64,000 nt of DNA from Acidulodesulfobacterium_A sp049965795. Its GTDB lineage: Bacteria > SZUA-79 > Acidulodesulfobacterales > Acidulodesulfobacteraceae. Below the pieces are notes generated by a model. That model saw only the letters and a program-made list of their open reading frames with translations. It did no database searches and was not told where the DNA came from. The position numbers and the translations under genes were made by a program. Positions 54,599 through 62,395 of the stretch are shown piece after piece (within the stretch, counting starts at the first letter, position 1; each line of letters begins with the position of its first letter). The DNA is taken from contig JBMFVW010000001.1 in NCBI GenBank assembly GCA_049965795.1, positions 54,205 through 118,204 of the forward strand, in the 5' to 3' direction.

Positions 54599-55846
54599 AT
54601 GTTCGTAAAAGGTTTAAAATGCAGGGAATGCGGCAAAGAATATCCTGACAGTCCGCTTTATGTTTGCGATTATTGTTTCGGTCCGCTTGAAGTGGATTAC
54701 GATTACGATAAAATCAAAAAAGAAATAACGAAGGAAAAAATAAAATCGCGCGATGCAAATATGTGGCGTTATCAAGAACTTCTCCCTATCAAAGGAGAAA
54801 TAAAAATAGGCAAAAACGTCGGATATACGCCTCTTGTAAAAGCGGATAATCTTGCAAAAGCTCTCGGCGTTAAAGAAATATACGTTAAAAACGATGCCGT
54901 AAACTTTCCTACCCTATCTTTTAAAGACAGAGTCGTTTCGGTAGCCATTGCAAAGGCGAGAGAATTCGGTTTTAAAACCGTCGCGTGCGCATCGACCGGC
55001 AACCTTGCAAATTCCGTTGCCGCATTGGCAGCTTCCTCAAGCTACGAAAGTTTTGTATTTATACCGTCGAATCTTGAAACGGGGAAAGTATTGGGAACTC
55101 TTATATACGACACCAATCTCGTTAAAATTAACGGCAGTTACGATAAAGTCAACAGGCTCTGCACCGAAATCGCCGGCAAACACAGCTGGGCATTCGTAAA
55201 TATCAACTTAAGACCTTATTATGCCGAAGGCTCAAAATCTCTTACTTTCGAAATGCTCGAACAGTTAGGATTCAAAGCTCCGGATAACGTCGTAGTTCCA
55301 ATGGCAGGCGGCTCTTTAATAACAAAAGTCGGCAAAGCCATTGACGAATTCGACTACTGCGGACTGCTTAACGAAAAACCGCATACGCGAATTTTCGGGG
55401 CGCAGGCAACCGGTTGCAACCCTATAACCTCAACCGTCAAAGAAAAAAGAGAATTTATAAAACCGGTAAGAACTCCGGATACTATTGCAAAATCGCTTGC
55501 AATCGGCAATCCTGCCGACGGCTACTATGCATCAGACCTGATGAATAAAACCGGCGGGTACGGCGAAGATGCAACAGACGAAGAAATAGTAGAAGGCATG
55601 AAGCTTCTTGCCGCAACCGAAGGCATATTTACCGAAACTGCGGGGGGCGTTACAGTTGCAGTAGCTAAAAAACTCATAGAAAAAGGCTATATAAACAAAA
55701 ACGAAACGACGGTTCTTGCTATTACCGGAAACGGGCTTAAAACTCTAGAAGCCCTAAACGGAAAATTAAAAGAAGCTCCGGTTATCGAAGCCAACTTAGA
55801 AGAATTTGAAGGAGTTCTCTCTAAAATTAAAAGAAAAGGTAAATAA
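54599..55846 (+). CDS. thrC: Threonine synthase-like PLP enzyme with N-terminal zinc ribbon
   Basis: This 415-residue fold-type II PLP enzyme matches threonine synthase. A Cys4 ribbon CREC...CDYC (about 9-31) is followed by the PLP lysine motif LSFKDRVVSVA (about 103-113), the ASTGNLANSVAAL phosphate-contact loop and AITGNGLK near the end. Threonine synthase acts on O-phosphohomoserine. Its place first behind a SAM riboswitch and before a sulfur-carrier set is odd for a pure threonine enzyme and suggests a role in homocysteine formation from the same substrate. That is inference; it may still be the ordinary threonine synthase. A strong ribosome site AAGGAG precedes the ATG. Confidence 0.88.
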   Translation: MFVKGLKCRECGKEYPDSPLYVCDYCFGPLEVDYDYDKIKKEITKEKIKSRDANMWRYQELLPIKGEIKIGKNVGYTPLVKADNLAKALGVKEIYVKNDAVNFPTLSFKDRVVSVAIAKAREFGFKTVACASTGNLANSVAALAASSSYESFVFIPSNLETGKVLGTLIYDTNLVKINGSYDKVNRLCTEIAGKHSWAFVNINLRPYYAEGSKSLTFEMLEQLGFKAPDNVVVPMAGGSLITKVGKAIDEFDYCGLLNEKPHTRIFGAQATGCNPITSTVKEKREFIKPVRTPDTIAKSLAIGNPADGYYASDLMNKTGGYGEDATDEEIVEGMKLLAATEGIFTETAGGVTVAVAKKLIEKGYINKNETTVLAITGNGLKTLEALNGKLKEAPVIEANLEEFEGVLSKIKRKGK

Positions 55847-55894
55847 TTGATTATATTAAAATAATTTTAATTATAAAATAAAAGGAGGATAAAA

Positions 55895-56410
55895 ATGCCT
55901 ATAAAAGTAAGAATACCCACGCCGCTTAGAACTTTAACCGGTGGAAAAGCGGAAGTGGAATCTAACGGTTCAAATATTATCGAAATAATTAACGATTTAG
56001 AGAAAAATTTTTCGGGAATAAAAGAAAGAATATGCGAACAGAACGATCAGGTAAGAAGATTCGTGAACGTTTATCTTAACGACGAAGACATAAGATTTAT
56101 AGACAATATAAATTCAAAGGTCAAAGACGGCGATACTATTTCCATAATTCCGGCAATAGCAGGCGGCGCGCCCGAAAAAAAAAAGTTTTATCTTAACTAT
56201 CCGCAGGAAGTAATTAAAGAACCGCTAATTTATCTTGTCGGAAAAAACTACAACGTTATCACTAATATCAGAAGCGCAAGCATATCCAACGATATAGGGA
56301 TAATAGCAATAGAACTCGAAGGCGAAACCAAAGATATAGAAAAAGCGGTTAAATTTTTGGAATCCAAAGGCGTAACGGTAGAACCTATCGTTCTCGACGT
56401 CGTAGAATGA
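55895..56410 (+). CDS. MoaD/ThiS-type sulfur carrier fused to a C-terminal NIL domain
   Basis: This 171-residue protein begins with a beta-grasp ubiquitin-like domain (1-91) that ends in Gly90-Gly91, the place where carriers receive a C-terminal thiocarboxylate. The chain does not stop there: a short linker APEKKK leads into a NIL domain (about 98-171), a ferredoxin-like fold named from methionine transporter ATPases and also found in sulfur metabolism proteins. To act as a carrier the protein would need cutting after GG. The JAMM protease at 58589-59020 could do this. Ribosome site AAAGGAGGAT is excellent. Confidence 0.85.
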   Translation: MPIKVRIPTPLRTLTGGKAEVESNGSNIIEIINDLEKNFSGIKERICEQNDQVRRFVNVYLNDEDIRFIDNINSKVKDGDTISIIPAIAGGAPEKKKFYLNYPQEVIKEPLIYLVGKNYNVITNIRSASISNDIGIIAIELEGETKDIEKAVKFLESKGVTVEPIVLDVVE

Positions 56411-56419
56411 TAAATTTGC

Positions 56420-56450
56420 GACAGGGACAGAATTAAATTCTGTCCCTGTC
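56420..56450. repeat. Perfect palindrome inside the sulfur-transfer operon, copy R5
   Basis: Arms GACAGGGACAGAATT and AATTCTGTCCCTGTC form a 31-nt perfect palindrome between the carrier and E1 genes. It shares the GGGACAGAATT core with R3 and R4. The hairpin is not followed by a real T run, so it is more likely a REP-like unit than a terminator. Confidence 0.8.
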
Positions 56451-56474
56451 TTTAAAAAAGCGGAGGAAGGAAAA

Positions 56475-57278
56475 TTGAATTTTACCGAAGAACAGATTAA
56501 AAGATATGCAAGGCATATTATACTTCCGGAAGTCGGAGGAGAAGGACAGGAAAAACTTCTTTCGTCAAAAGTTCTTCTTATCGGCGCCGGAGGATTAGGC
56601 GCTCCCTGCGGATATTACCTCGGGGCTGCCGGAATAGGCACTCTCGGCATAGTCGATTACGATACGGTTGATTTGTCTAACCTGCAAAGACAGATTTGGC
56701 ACGGAAACGCCGACGTAGGAAGATATAAGGTGGACTCTGCCAAAGACTCGATAGAACGCATTAACCCAGACGTAAAAGTTATTCCTTATAAAGAAGGCAT
56801 AAATATAAACAACATTAAAGATTTAATAAAAGAATACGACGTAATAATAGACGCGACCGATAATTTCCCGACGAGATATTTAATTAACGACGCCTGCCAT
56901 TTTATGAAAAAACCTCTTGTTTACGGTTCTATTTTCAGGTTTGACGGACAGGCAACAGTATTTTTGCCGGATGAAGGTCCATGCTACAGATGTCTTTTTC
57001 CAACCCCTCCGCCTGCAGGTCTCGTCCCCAGCTGTCAAGAAGCCGGAGTGCTCGGCGTTCTTCCCGGGGTTATAGGAGCTATTCAGGCAAACGAAGCTAT
57101 AAAAATAATTCTGGGCATCGGACAGACTTTAAACGGAAGGCTTCTTATTTATGACGCTCTCGATATGAAATTTACCGAAATGAAACTCAGGCAGGATAAA
57201 ACTTGCCCGCTTTGCGGCGAAAATCCGACGGTATTAGAATTGATTGAATACGGCGACCTTTGTGAATTTAAGAATTAA
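56475..57278 (+). CDS. ThiF/MoeB/HesA-type E1-like adenylyltransferase
   Basis: This 267-residue protein adenylates the C-terminal glycine of a sulfur carrier. The ATP motif LLIGAGGLGAPCGYYLGAAG (about 30-49) and the ATDNFPTRYLIND segment are canonical. Zinc Cys pairs CYRC and CPLC are present, and the likely active-site Cys is in VPSCQEAGVLG (about 185-195). There is no rhodanese domain, so sulfur must come from another protein, perhaps the TusA-like one two bases of gap downstream in the operon. I start at TTG 56475 behind GGAGGAAGG. Confidence 0.93.
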   Translation: MNFTEEQIKRYARHIILPEVGGEGQEKLLSSKVLLIGAGGLGAPCGYYLGAAGIGTLGIVDYDTVDLSNLQRQIWHGNADVGRYKVDSAKDSIERINPDVKVIPYKEGININNIKDLIKEYDVIIDATDNFPTRYLINDACHFMKKPLVYGSIFRFDGQATVFLPDEGPCYRCLFPTPPPAGLVPSCQEAGVLGVLPGVIGAIQANEAIKIILGIGQTLNGRLLIYDALDMKFTEMKLRQDKTCPLCGENPTVLELIEYGDLCEFKN

Positions 57279-57337
57279 ACTTAACGACGGAGCAGCGGAA
57301 AAGGTGCCGGATTTATTTATTAAACTTAACAACGGAG
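57274..57337 (+). repeat. 19-bp direct repeat flanking a fragment of the repeat family (R6)
   Basis: ATTAAACTTAACgACGGAG (57274-57292) and ATTAAACTTAACAACGGAG (57319-57337) differ at one base. Between them lies GGAAAAGGTGCCGGATT, the left arm of the R-family elements. The second copy supplies the ribosome site of tusA and the first contains the E1 stop codon. The pattern looks like a duplication accompanying insertion or loss of a repeat unit. Confidence 0.65.
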
Positions 57338-57344
57338 TAAAAAG

Positions 57345-57593
57345 ATGTCCGAATATAAAGAAAACGAGGAACTAAATATAAAAGGCGAGATATGCCCGTT
57401 TACTTTCGTTAAATCTAAACTTGTTTTAGAAAAAATGAAAAAGGGCGAAATTTTAAGAGTAATAGTAGATTACGAACCTGCAATAAGAAACGTACCCCGC
57501 TCTATGGAAGAACAGGGCCATAAAGTATTATCCATAAATAAAATAAACGAAACCGATTACGAAATTATCGTTGAAAAAGATGGAAAAAAATAA
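57345..57593 (+). CDS. TusA/SirA-like sulfur-transfer protein
   Basis: This 82-residue protein is a TusA-type sulfur carrier. The conserved Cys is in LNIKGEICPFTFVKSKL (Cys17 in the CP motif, here CPFT instead of CPxP), followed by the family's GE-IL-V-V-D pattern. TusA proteins relay persulfide sulfur between enzymes. Here it probably supplies the E1-activated carrier. Its stop overlaps the following cysteine-synthase gene. Confidence 0.9.
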   Translation: MSEYKENEELNIKGEICPFTFVKSKLVLEKMKKGEILRVIVDYEPAIRNVPRSMEEQGHKVLSINKINETDYEIIVEKDGKK

Positions 57594-58527
57594 ATCCTGT
57601 TTTAATATTTTTAATATTTCAGATATTTTTAATTCGGCATCCAATATAGGCGGCACAGGAATAGTCCTGTTAAATAAAATCGTTAAAACTTCCTCGCACG
57701 GTTCAAAATTATATGCAAAACTCGAAGGTCTTAATCCGGGAGGCTCCGTAAAAGACAGGCCTGCGCTCTATATGATAAAAAACGCCGTAGAAAAAGGTTT
57801 AATAAAAGAAAATACCTCTATAATAGATTCGTCTTCCGGAAATACTGGAATTTCCTATGCAATGATAGGAGCGCTTCTCGGCATAAAAGTTAAAATTTAC
57901 GCTCCCTCAAATATGAGCGAAGAAAGAAAAAAAATAATGCGTCTTTACGGAGCGGAATTAATACTTACCCCCGCCGAAGAAAGCCATGACGGAGCTATAA
58001 AACGGGCGGAAGAAGAATATAAAAAAGGCGGCAAAGATGTTTACTATATGCCGGACCAGTACAATAATTCTTACAACCCCATATCCCATTATGAAACAAC
58101 GGCAGTCGAAATTATTAAACAAACAGGCGGGAATATCGATTATTTTGCTACAGGCATAGGGACCGGCGGAACAATATTGGGAGTAGGAAAAAGACTTAAA
58201 GAATATAACGATAAAATAAAAATTATAGCCGTTGTTCCCGACAGCGAAATGCACGGCATCGAAGGATGGAAATACAACTATTCTTTAAATTTCGACGGAT
58301 TCAACGCCGATAAAATTATAGACGATTTTGTTAAAGTGGATACAGAAGGCAGCTATGATGCTTTAAAAAGACTCGTAAAAGAAGAAGGTATCCTGTGCGG
58401 ATTTTCTTCAGGCGCCAACGTCTACGGAATACTTAAGCTTACTGCTAAATATAAAGGTAATTTTGCTACGGTACTTCCGGATACCGGTTCAAGATATCTT
58501 TCAACAAGAGTTTTTTCGGAGTTTTGA
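57580..58527 (+). CDS. Cysteine synthase family PLP enzyme (CysM/CysK-like)
   Basis: This roughly 315-residue fold-type II PLP enzyme has the PLP lysine motif LNPGGSVKDRPALYMI (about 45-60), the SSSGNTGISYAMIGA loop, and GIGTGGTILGVGKRL. It forms the C-S bond of cysteine from an activated serine. Companionship with a carrier, an E1 and a JAMM protease matches the CysM-CysO-Mec+ route of Mycobacterium, which uses O-phosphoserine and a protein thiocarboxylate. An upstream in-frame TTG (57571) is possible; I chose the ATG at 57580, which overlaps tusA by 14 bp. Confidence 0.9.
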   Translation: MEKNKSCFNIFNISDIFNSASNIGGTGIVLLNKIVKTSSHGSKLYAKLEGLNPGGSVKDRPALYMIKNAVEKGLIKENTSIIDSSSGNTGISYAMIGALLGIKVKIYAPSNMSEERKKIMRLYGAELILTPAEESHDGAIKRAEEEYKKGGKDVYYMPDQYNNSYNPISHYETTAVEIIKQTGGNIDYFATGIGTGGTILGVGKRLKEYNDKIKIIAVVPDSEMHGIEGWKYNYSLNFDGFNADKIIDDFVKVDTEGSYDALKRLVKEEGILCGFSSGANVYGILKLTAKYKGNFATVLPDTGSRYLSTRVFSEF

Positions 58528-58550
58528 TTAACATTTTAAGTAATAACTGA

Positions 58551-58580
58551 TTGGCAGATACGTTAAAATAAGGATATAAT
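58551..58580 (+). promoter_or_regulatory. Promoter of the JAMM protease gene, probably leaderless
   Basis: TTGGCA (58551-58556) and TATAAT (58575-58580) are 18 nt apart. The start would fall one or two bases before the ATG at 58589, and no ribosome site lies at proper distance. The protease can thus be made independently of the riboswitch. Confidence 0.55.
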
Positions 58581-58588
58581 ATATTATT

Positions 58589-59020
58589 ATGGCTATTATA
58601 ATTCCAAAAAGCGAACTAGAGATTATAAAAAAGCATGCGGCTGATATTTTTCCATATGAAGCATGCGGCGGACTTCTGGGAAAAATAGAAGGGGAAAACA
58701 AAATTATAGTAAAAACCTATCCTGCGGAAAATCGCTACGGAAAAATAACTTGGGACAGTTTTGAGATAGAACCTAAGGATATATTGGAAATGGATAAATT
58801 TTGCATGAAAGAAAATCTCGATATTCTGGGATTTTACCATACGCACCCAAACCATCCGGCAGTCCCTTCCAACTTTGATATCAACGCTTCCTGGCCTTTT
58901 TACTCATACGTAATTATTTCCGTAAAAGGAAATACCCCAGAAAAAGTAGCAGACATTAAAAGCTACCTTATGCCCGACAGAACCGCCGTTCCGACCGAAG
59001 AAGAAGTTATAATAAGCTGA
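58589..59020 (+). CDS. JAMM/Mec+ family metalloprotease
   Basis: This 143-residue protein has the JAMM zinc site: Glu in the N-terminal half (YEACGGLLGK, about 20-29), then HTHPNHPAVPSNFDINAS (His-x-His followed by Ser and Asp in the x7-S-x2-D pattern, about 88-105). Mec+ proteases release cysteine from a CysO-cysteine adduct, and related enzymes trim carrier proteins to expose GG. Both would fit the preceding operon. The gene ends 14 bp inside the convergent DruA-like gene. Confidence 0.9.
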   Translation: MAIIIPKSELEIIKKHAADIFPYEACGGLLGKIEGENKIIVKTYPAENRYGKITWDSFEIEPKDILEMDKFCMKENLDILGFYHTHPNHPAVPSNFDINASWPFYSYVIISVKGNTPEKVADIKSYLMPDRTAVPTEEEVIIS

Positions 59021-60263
59021 AATTTTTAGGAGAAAACGACAAAACATTTTGTATAACTTCAGGATTGCCTTTCCTTCCGGAAAGCCACCTTTTTTTCCAA
59101 TATTCTATAAGATCATCTACACTATAATTAAAATATTCCAATTCATCCGTGCGTCCGTTTAAAAAATCCAAGGAATTATATGCCAAAGGCACATAATATA
59201 TATCTCTTTTAATAGAATGATTTAAAAGAAAATTAGCGTCTAATCCATAATTTTCTAAAAATCTAAGGGCTTTTTTAATAAACCTGAATTTATAATTTGA
59301 ACCGTCCCCGAATTTATATCCTACCTCCTTGCCTTCTTTAGTTTTCAATAAATTTTTTAAAAGTTCGTTAGTGCGATTAGAAAATTGAAAAGTACCGAAA
59401 CCTTTAGTCTGGCCTATTCTTTTATAGAGCAGTTCGCCGTTATATTTTATCCTATTGTACTGCGAACTCTTACCGTATAAACTAGTAGTAAAAATTGCCG
59501 CTAGATTTGATGATTTTCTCTTGTTAATTATAGTAGTCCGATTCAAATATTTATTTTGAAAAATTTCCATAACTTCTTTTGACGCCATTGTATAAGCAAT
59601 TAATTTCCCGCCAAGTAGATAAGAATATGGTGGTACTGCGCCGCACACATAAAGATCCATACAGTAAACTAAATTTTTATTTTTAGTTTCCCTATCCCAC
59701 CCGATAAAATCGTCTCTTTCCGGTATTCTTATAATTGAACTGCCCAATGCAGCAATTCCTATAACAGGTTTATAATCTATAGCCGCATCTCTTATAATAA
59801 ATTTAATCCGTCTTCCGACATATTCGCTGTAAGGACTCGACCAAGTATATCTTAACATTCTAAACAAATCTCTTTGTTGCTGAGTTTCGCATATTTCGAT
59901 AATAGGGGAGATAACGGAGTTAAAACAATCATATCCATTTGCAATATTTTTCGTAAATATCTCTCTATTTTTATTGATAAAATAGGCATTTTTATTTATA
60001 ATTTCTTCTTTTCTGGGAAGAATTAAATTTCTTATGAAATCTTTATCATTTAAATCCGAAGCATTATTTTCAAATTGAAATTTACCTTTTTCATAAGAAA
60101 ATTTAAAATTTAATGCGGAAATATCACTGCAGACAGAAGCGACAATATCATTTTCTAACTCGGATGACTCTAATCCTAATCGGTCTATTGGCTGATTTTC
60201 AATTTCGATATTTTGCGTCAATACCGGTAGAGGAAAGTAATTAAAATTATCGTCAAAAGGCAT
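59007..60263 (-). CDS. DUF4338 (Druantia DruA-like) protein
   Basis: This 418-residue protein resembles the DUF4338 family, the family of Druantia DruA. I rely on the segment IGIAALGSSIIRIPERDDFI then GW (about 168-189), the VCGAVPPYSYLLGGKLIA stretch (about 206-223), and FTTSLYGKSSQYNRIKY (about 253-270). The N-terminal 130 residues are family-specific and unassigned. Its activity is not established. It is the third gene of the NurA-HerA operon, 2 bp after HerA. No Druantia helicase is present. Confidence 0.75.
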   Translation of the reverse strand: MPFDDNFNYFPLPVLTQNIEIENQPIDRLGLESSELENDIVASVCSDISALNFKFSYEKGKFQFENNASDLNDKDFIRNLILPRKEEIINKNAYFINKNREIFTKNIANGYDCFNSVISPIIEICETQQQRDLFRMLRYTWSSPYSEYVGRRIKFIIRDAAIDYKPVIGIAALGSSIIRIPERDDFIGWDRETKNKNLVYCMDLYVCGAVPPYSYLLGGKLIAYTMASKEVMEIFQNKYLNRTTIINKRKSSNLAAIFTTSLYGKSSQYNRIKYNGELLYKRIGQTKGFGTFQFSNRTNELLKNLLKTKEGKEVGYKFGDGSNYKFRFIKKALRFLENYGLDANFLLNHSIKRDIYYVPLAYNSLDFLNGRTDELEYFNYSVDDLIEYWKKRWLSGRKGNPEVIQNVLSFSPKNFSLL

Positions 60264-60265
60264 GT

Positions 60266-62395
60266 TTATTTTTGATTCATTTTTTCATTCCATTTAAAGG
60301 TAGGTATGCAGACAAAAGGCTTAGATTCTTCTTGCCCATTCATAAAATGCGGACCCTGAAGTATTTCAATTTCGTCTTCAATACAATCAAATATATAGCT
60401 AAATATTGGTTTATACAGGTCGTCTTCTTTTCTGATTTCGTTTTTAAACTCTTCTTTTTCCTTAACATCACGCACTATATAATATAATCTGCCTTTTAAA
60501 ATGCCGGTTTTATTTTTATCGCTAAAATCTTGAGTCTTAAGTTTATTGTTTTTAAAATCGCTCTTTATAACTCTGAATACTTCCTCGGCCATTAATTTTA
60601 TACGCTCGTTAGATCTTTTAACAACTAACATGGCCGTAGAATTTTCATATTTTTTATTACTTTCGGGATTGCCTTCTTTTACTATATATTTTTTGTAAAG
60701 GCTTTCAAAACTTCGTATTCTGACCGGCAGGACAAAAGGCTGAAGAGGCGCGCTCCACATATAGCAATTTCCTATTATAGGCTCGTTAATAATATTTAAA
60801 ATAATATCCTTTGAATAAAAGGAATTATATCTTTGCAAAATGGAGGCATCGCCTTCCGATAAAACGTGAAAAACGAACCAATTATCCGATTGACTTAATA
60901 TTTCCGGAGCTATGGAGCCAGGCTGCTGGGTAACCATAATAGCGCCTAAATCATATTTTCTACCCTCTTTAACCCATTCTACAAAAGGGCTTGTTTCAGA
61001 AAGCGATTTGCCTAAAACACTCTGCGCTTCCTCCATTATTGCAATAACGGGAATAGAAGAACCGTCTCCGGTGAAATTTTCCTGATTAAAATTAAATATA
61101 TTTCTCATTATAAGTCCGGCAACATTATTACCTGCGGTTGAACTCAGCAGACTTATATCCACTATTACGACCCTGCCTTCTTTCAGTAAAATTTCTACTT
61201 CCTCTACTAATCTGCTGTTCGGATCGTGCAAATGACTTACTAAATTATACATGTTGCTTTTTGCGGCACTTATCTCGGCTGATTGACCTGAAGCAGCATC
61301 TTTGTTATAGCCCATAATCTTGGCTATCTCTTTATCGTCCGCCTGCATTCCGTCTTTTTCTATAATATCCACCAATTTTTTCCAATTATCTATTTTTAGA
61401 CTTTTTAATTTAATAATATTTTGCTGCTCCTGCCTGTCTGGCGAAATTGCTATGCCTATAACGTCCCTTGGCAAAAGAGACTTAATATTAAGTTTAACGT
61501 CTCCCGCCTTCCAACTGCCATAATATGTACTTATAGATTTCCTGTTCGTAAAAACAGCAATAATGTCTTTTAAGTGAGGCACATCGCACAAGGCAGGCCT
61601 GTTTTTATTATCCGGCCAAAAATATTCTCCGTCTGGATCAAATATTAAGGTCCCGACTTTTTTATTTTTATCCGTTACAGCATATTTTCCGTTATCTTTA
61701 TAAAGTTCCGAAACCAGATATTTAATTAGATTTGATTTCCCGTAACCCGCTCTTGCAAATACTACCGACCTTTTAGAAACAATATTATTTATATTAAATT
61801 TAACGTTAAGATTAGGTTCTATATACTGAAAATTAGAAAGATAATCATGTACACCCGTGTTAGCGTTATTGTCGGTGTTTTTTCCGGAATATATAAATTC
61901 GCCGAGTACGTAATTGCCAAGATCTGTTTCCCCCTGGCTTAGCGAACATAACTCCCTTAATACTTCATCGCTTGGAAGCGAAACTTTAGCACCAAGATGC
62001 GGTATCCTGCGCAGCGAAGGTATAAAAATAATCTTATCTTTCGACTGCTCGACCTGCACTATTTTGACGGCGCCGAGCAGTTTAATCTGCACCTTATATT
62101 TTAACTTATCTTTTTTTAAATCGTCCGGCACAGTCTGCCCTCTTTTTTGAAGTGCCATAATATAGTCTTCGCCTTCTACCGATGAAAGAAGACCTGCGGG
62201 GGCAAAATTTGTTATTCTGGCAAGAGAGGCCTCAAGAGGGTTTGCAAGCTCTATTAATAAAAATTGACCTAATTGCGGTCTTTCAAGCATACGCGCATCA
62301 TATGGAGTAACGACTTCGGCTGAAAATTCGTAACCTGATTCCACCGAGCCCTTAAAGATACCCATTAAATCAGATTTTGCAAATAGTTCAAGCAT
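60266..62395 (-). CDS. HerA-like hexameric DNA translocase (DUF87)
   Basis: This 709-residue ATPase has an N-terminal HAS-barrel (about 1-140), then a RecA/FtsK-type core. The Walker A is ARAGYGKS (214-221, Lys220), with Ala instead of the usual first Gly. Walker B is VIAIMEEAQSVL with the HerA-type EEAQ, followed by VTQQPGSIAPEILSQSDN, a segment typical of the family. A Lys-rich C-terminal extension (about 590-709) is extra. HerA pumps DNA to the NurA nuclease in archaea and forms defence complexes in bacteria. It overlaps the NurA-like gene by 8 bp. Confidence 0.88.
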   Translation of the reverse strand: MLELFAKSDLMGIFKGSVESGYEFSAEVVTPYDARMLERPQLGQFLLIELANPLEASLARITNFAPAGLLSSVEGEDYIMALQKRGQTVPDDLKKDKLKYKVQIKLLGAVKIVQVEQSKDKIIFIPSLRRIPHLGAKVSLPSDEVLRELCSLSQGETDLGNYVLGEFIYSGKNTDNNANTGVHDYLSNFQYIEPNLNVKFNINNIVSKRSVVFARAGYGKSNLIKYLVSELYKDNGKYAVTDKNKKVGTLIFDPDGEYFWPDNKNRPALCDVPHLKDIIAVFTNRKSISTYYGSWKAGDVKLNIKSLLPRDVIGIAISPDRQEQQNIIKLKSLKIDNWKKLVDIIEKDGMQADDKEIAKIMGYNKDAASGQSAEISAAKSNMYNLVSHLHDPNSRLVEEVEILLKEGRVVIVDISLLSSTAGNNVAGLIMRNIFNFNQENFTGDGSSIPVIAIMEEAQSVLGKSLSETSPFVEWVKEGRKYDLGAIMVTQQPGSIAPEILSQSDNWFVFHVLSEGDASILQRYNSFYSKDIILNIINEPIIGNCYMWSAPLQPFVLPVRIRSFESLYKKYIVKEGNPESNKKYENSTAMLVVKRSNERIKLMAEEVFRVIKSDFKNNKLKTQDFSDKNKTGILKGRLYYIVRDVKEKEEFKNEIRKEDDLYKPIFSYIFDCIEDEIEILQGPHFMNGQEESKPFVCIPTFKWNEKMNQK

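Noticed and set aside
56420..56450. Rho-independent terminator inside the sulfur operon
   Set aside because: The hairpin is strong, but only TTT follows and downstream genes clearly belong to the operon. The same core recurs in other non-terminator repeats.
54599..59020. Ubiquitin-like conjugation defence operon (Bil or CBASS Cap2/Cap3 type)
   Set aside because: Ubl, E1 and JAMM are present, but there is no E2-like or nucleotidyltransferase gene. The SAM riboswitch, TusA and CysM-like enzyme point to sulfur metabolism.
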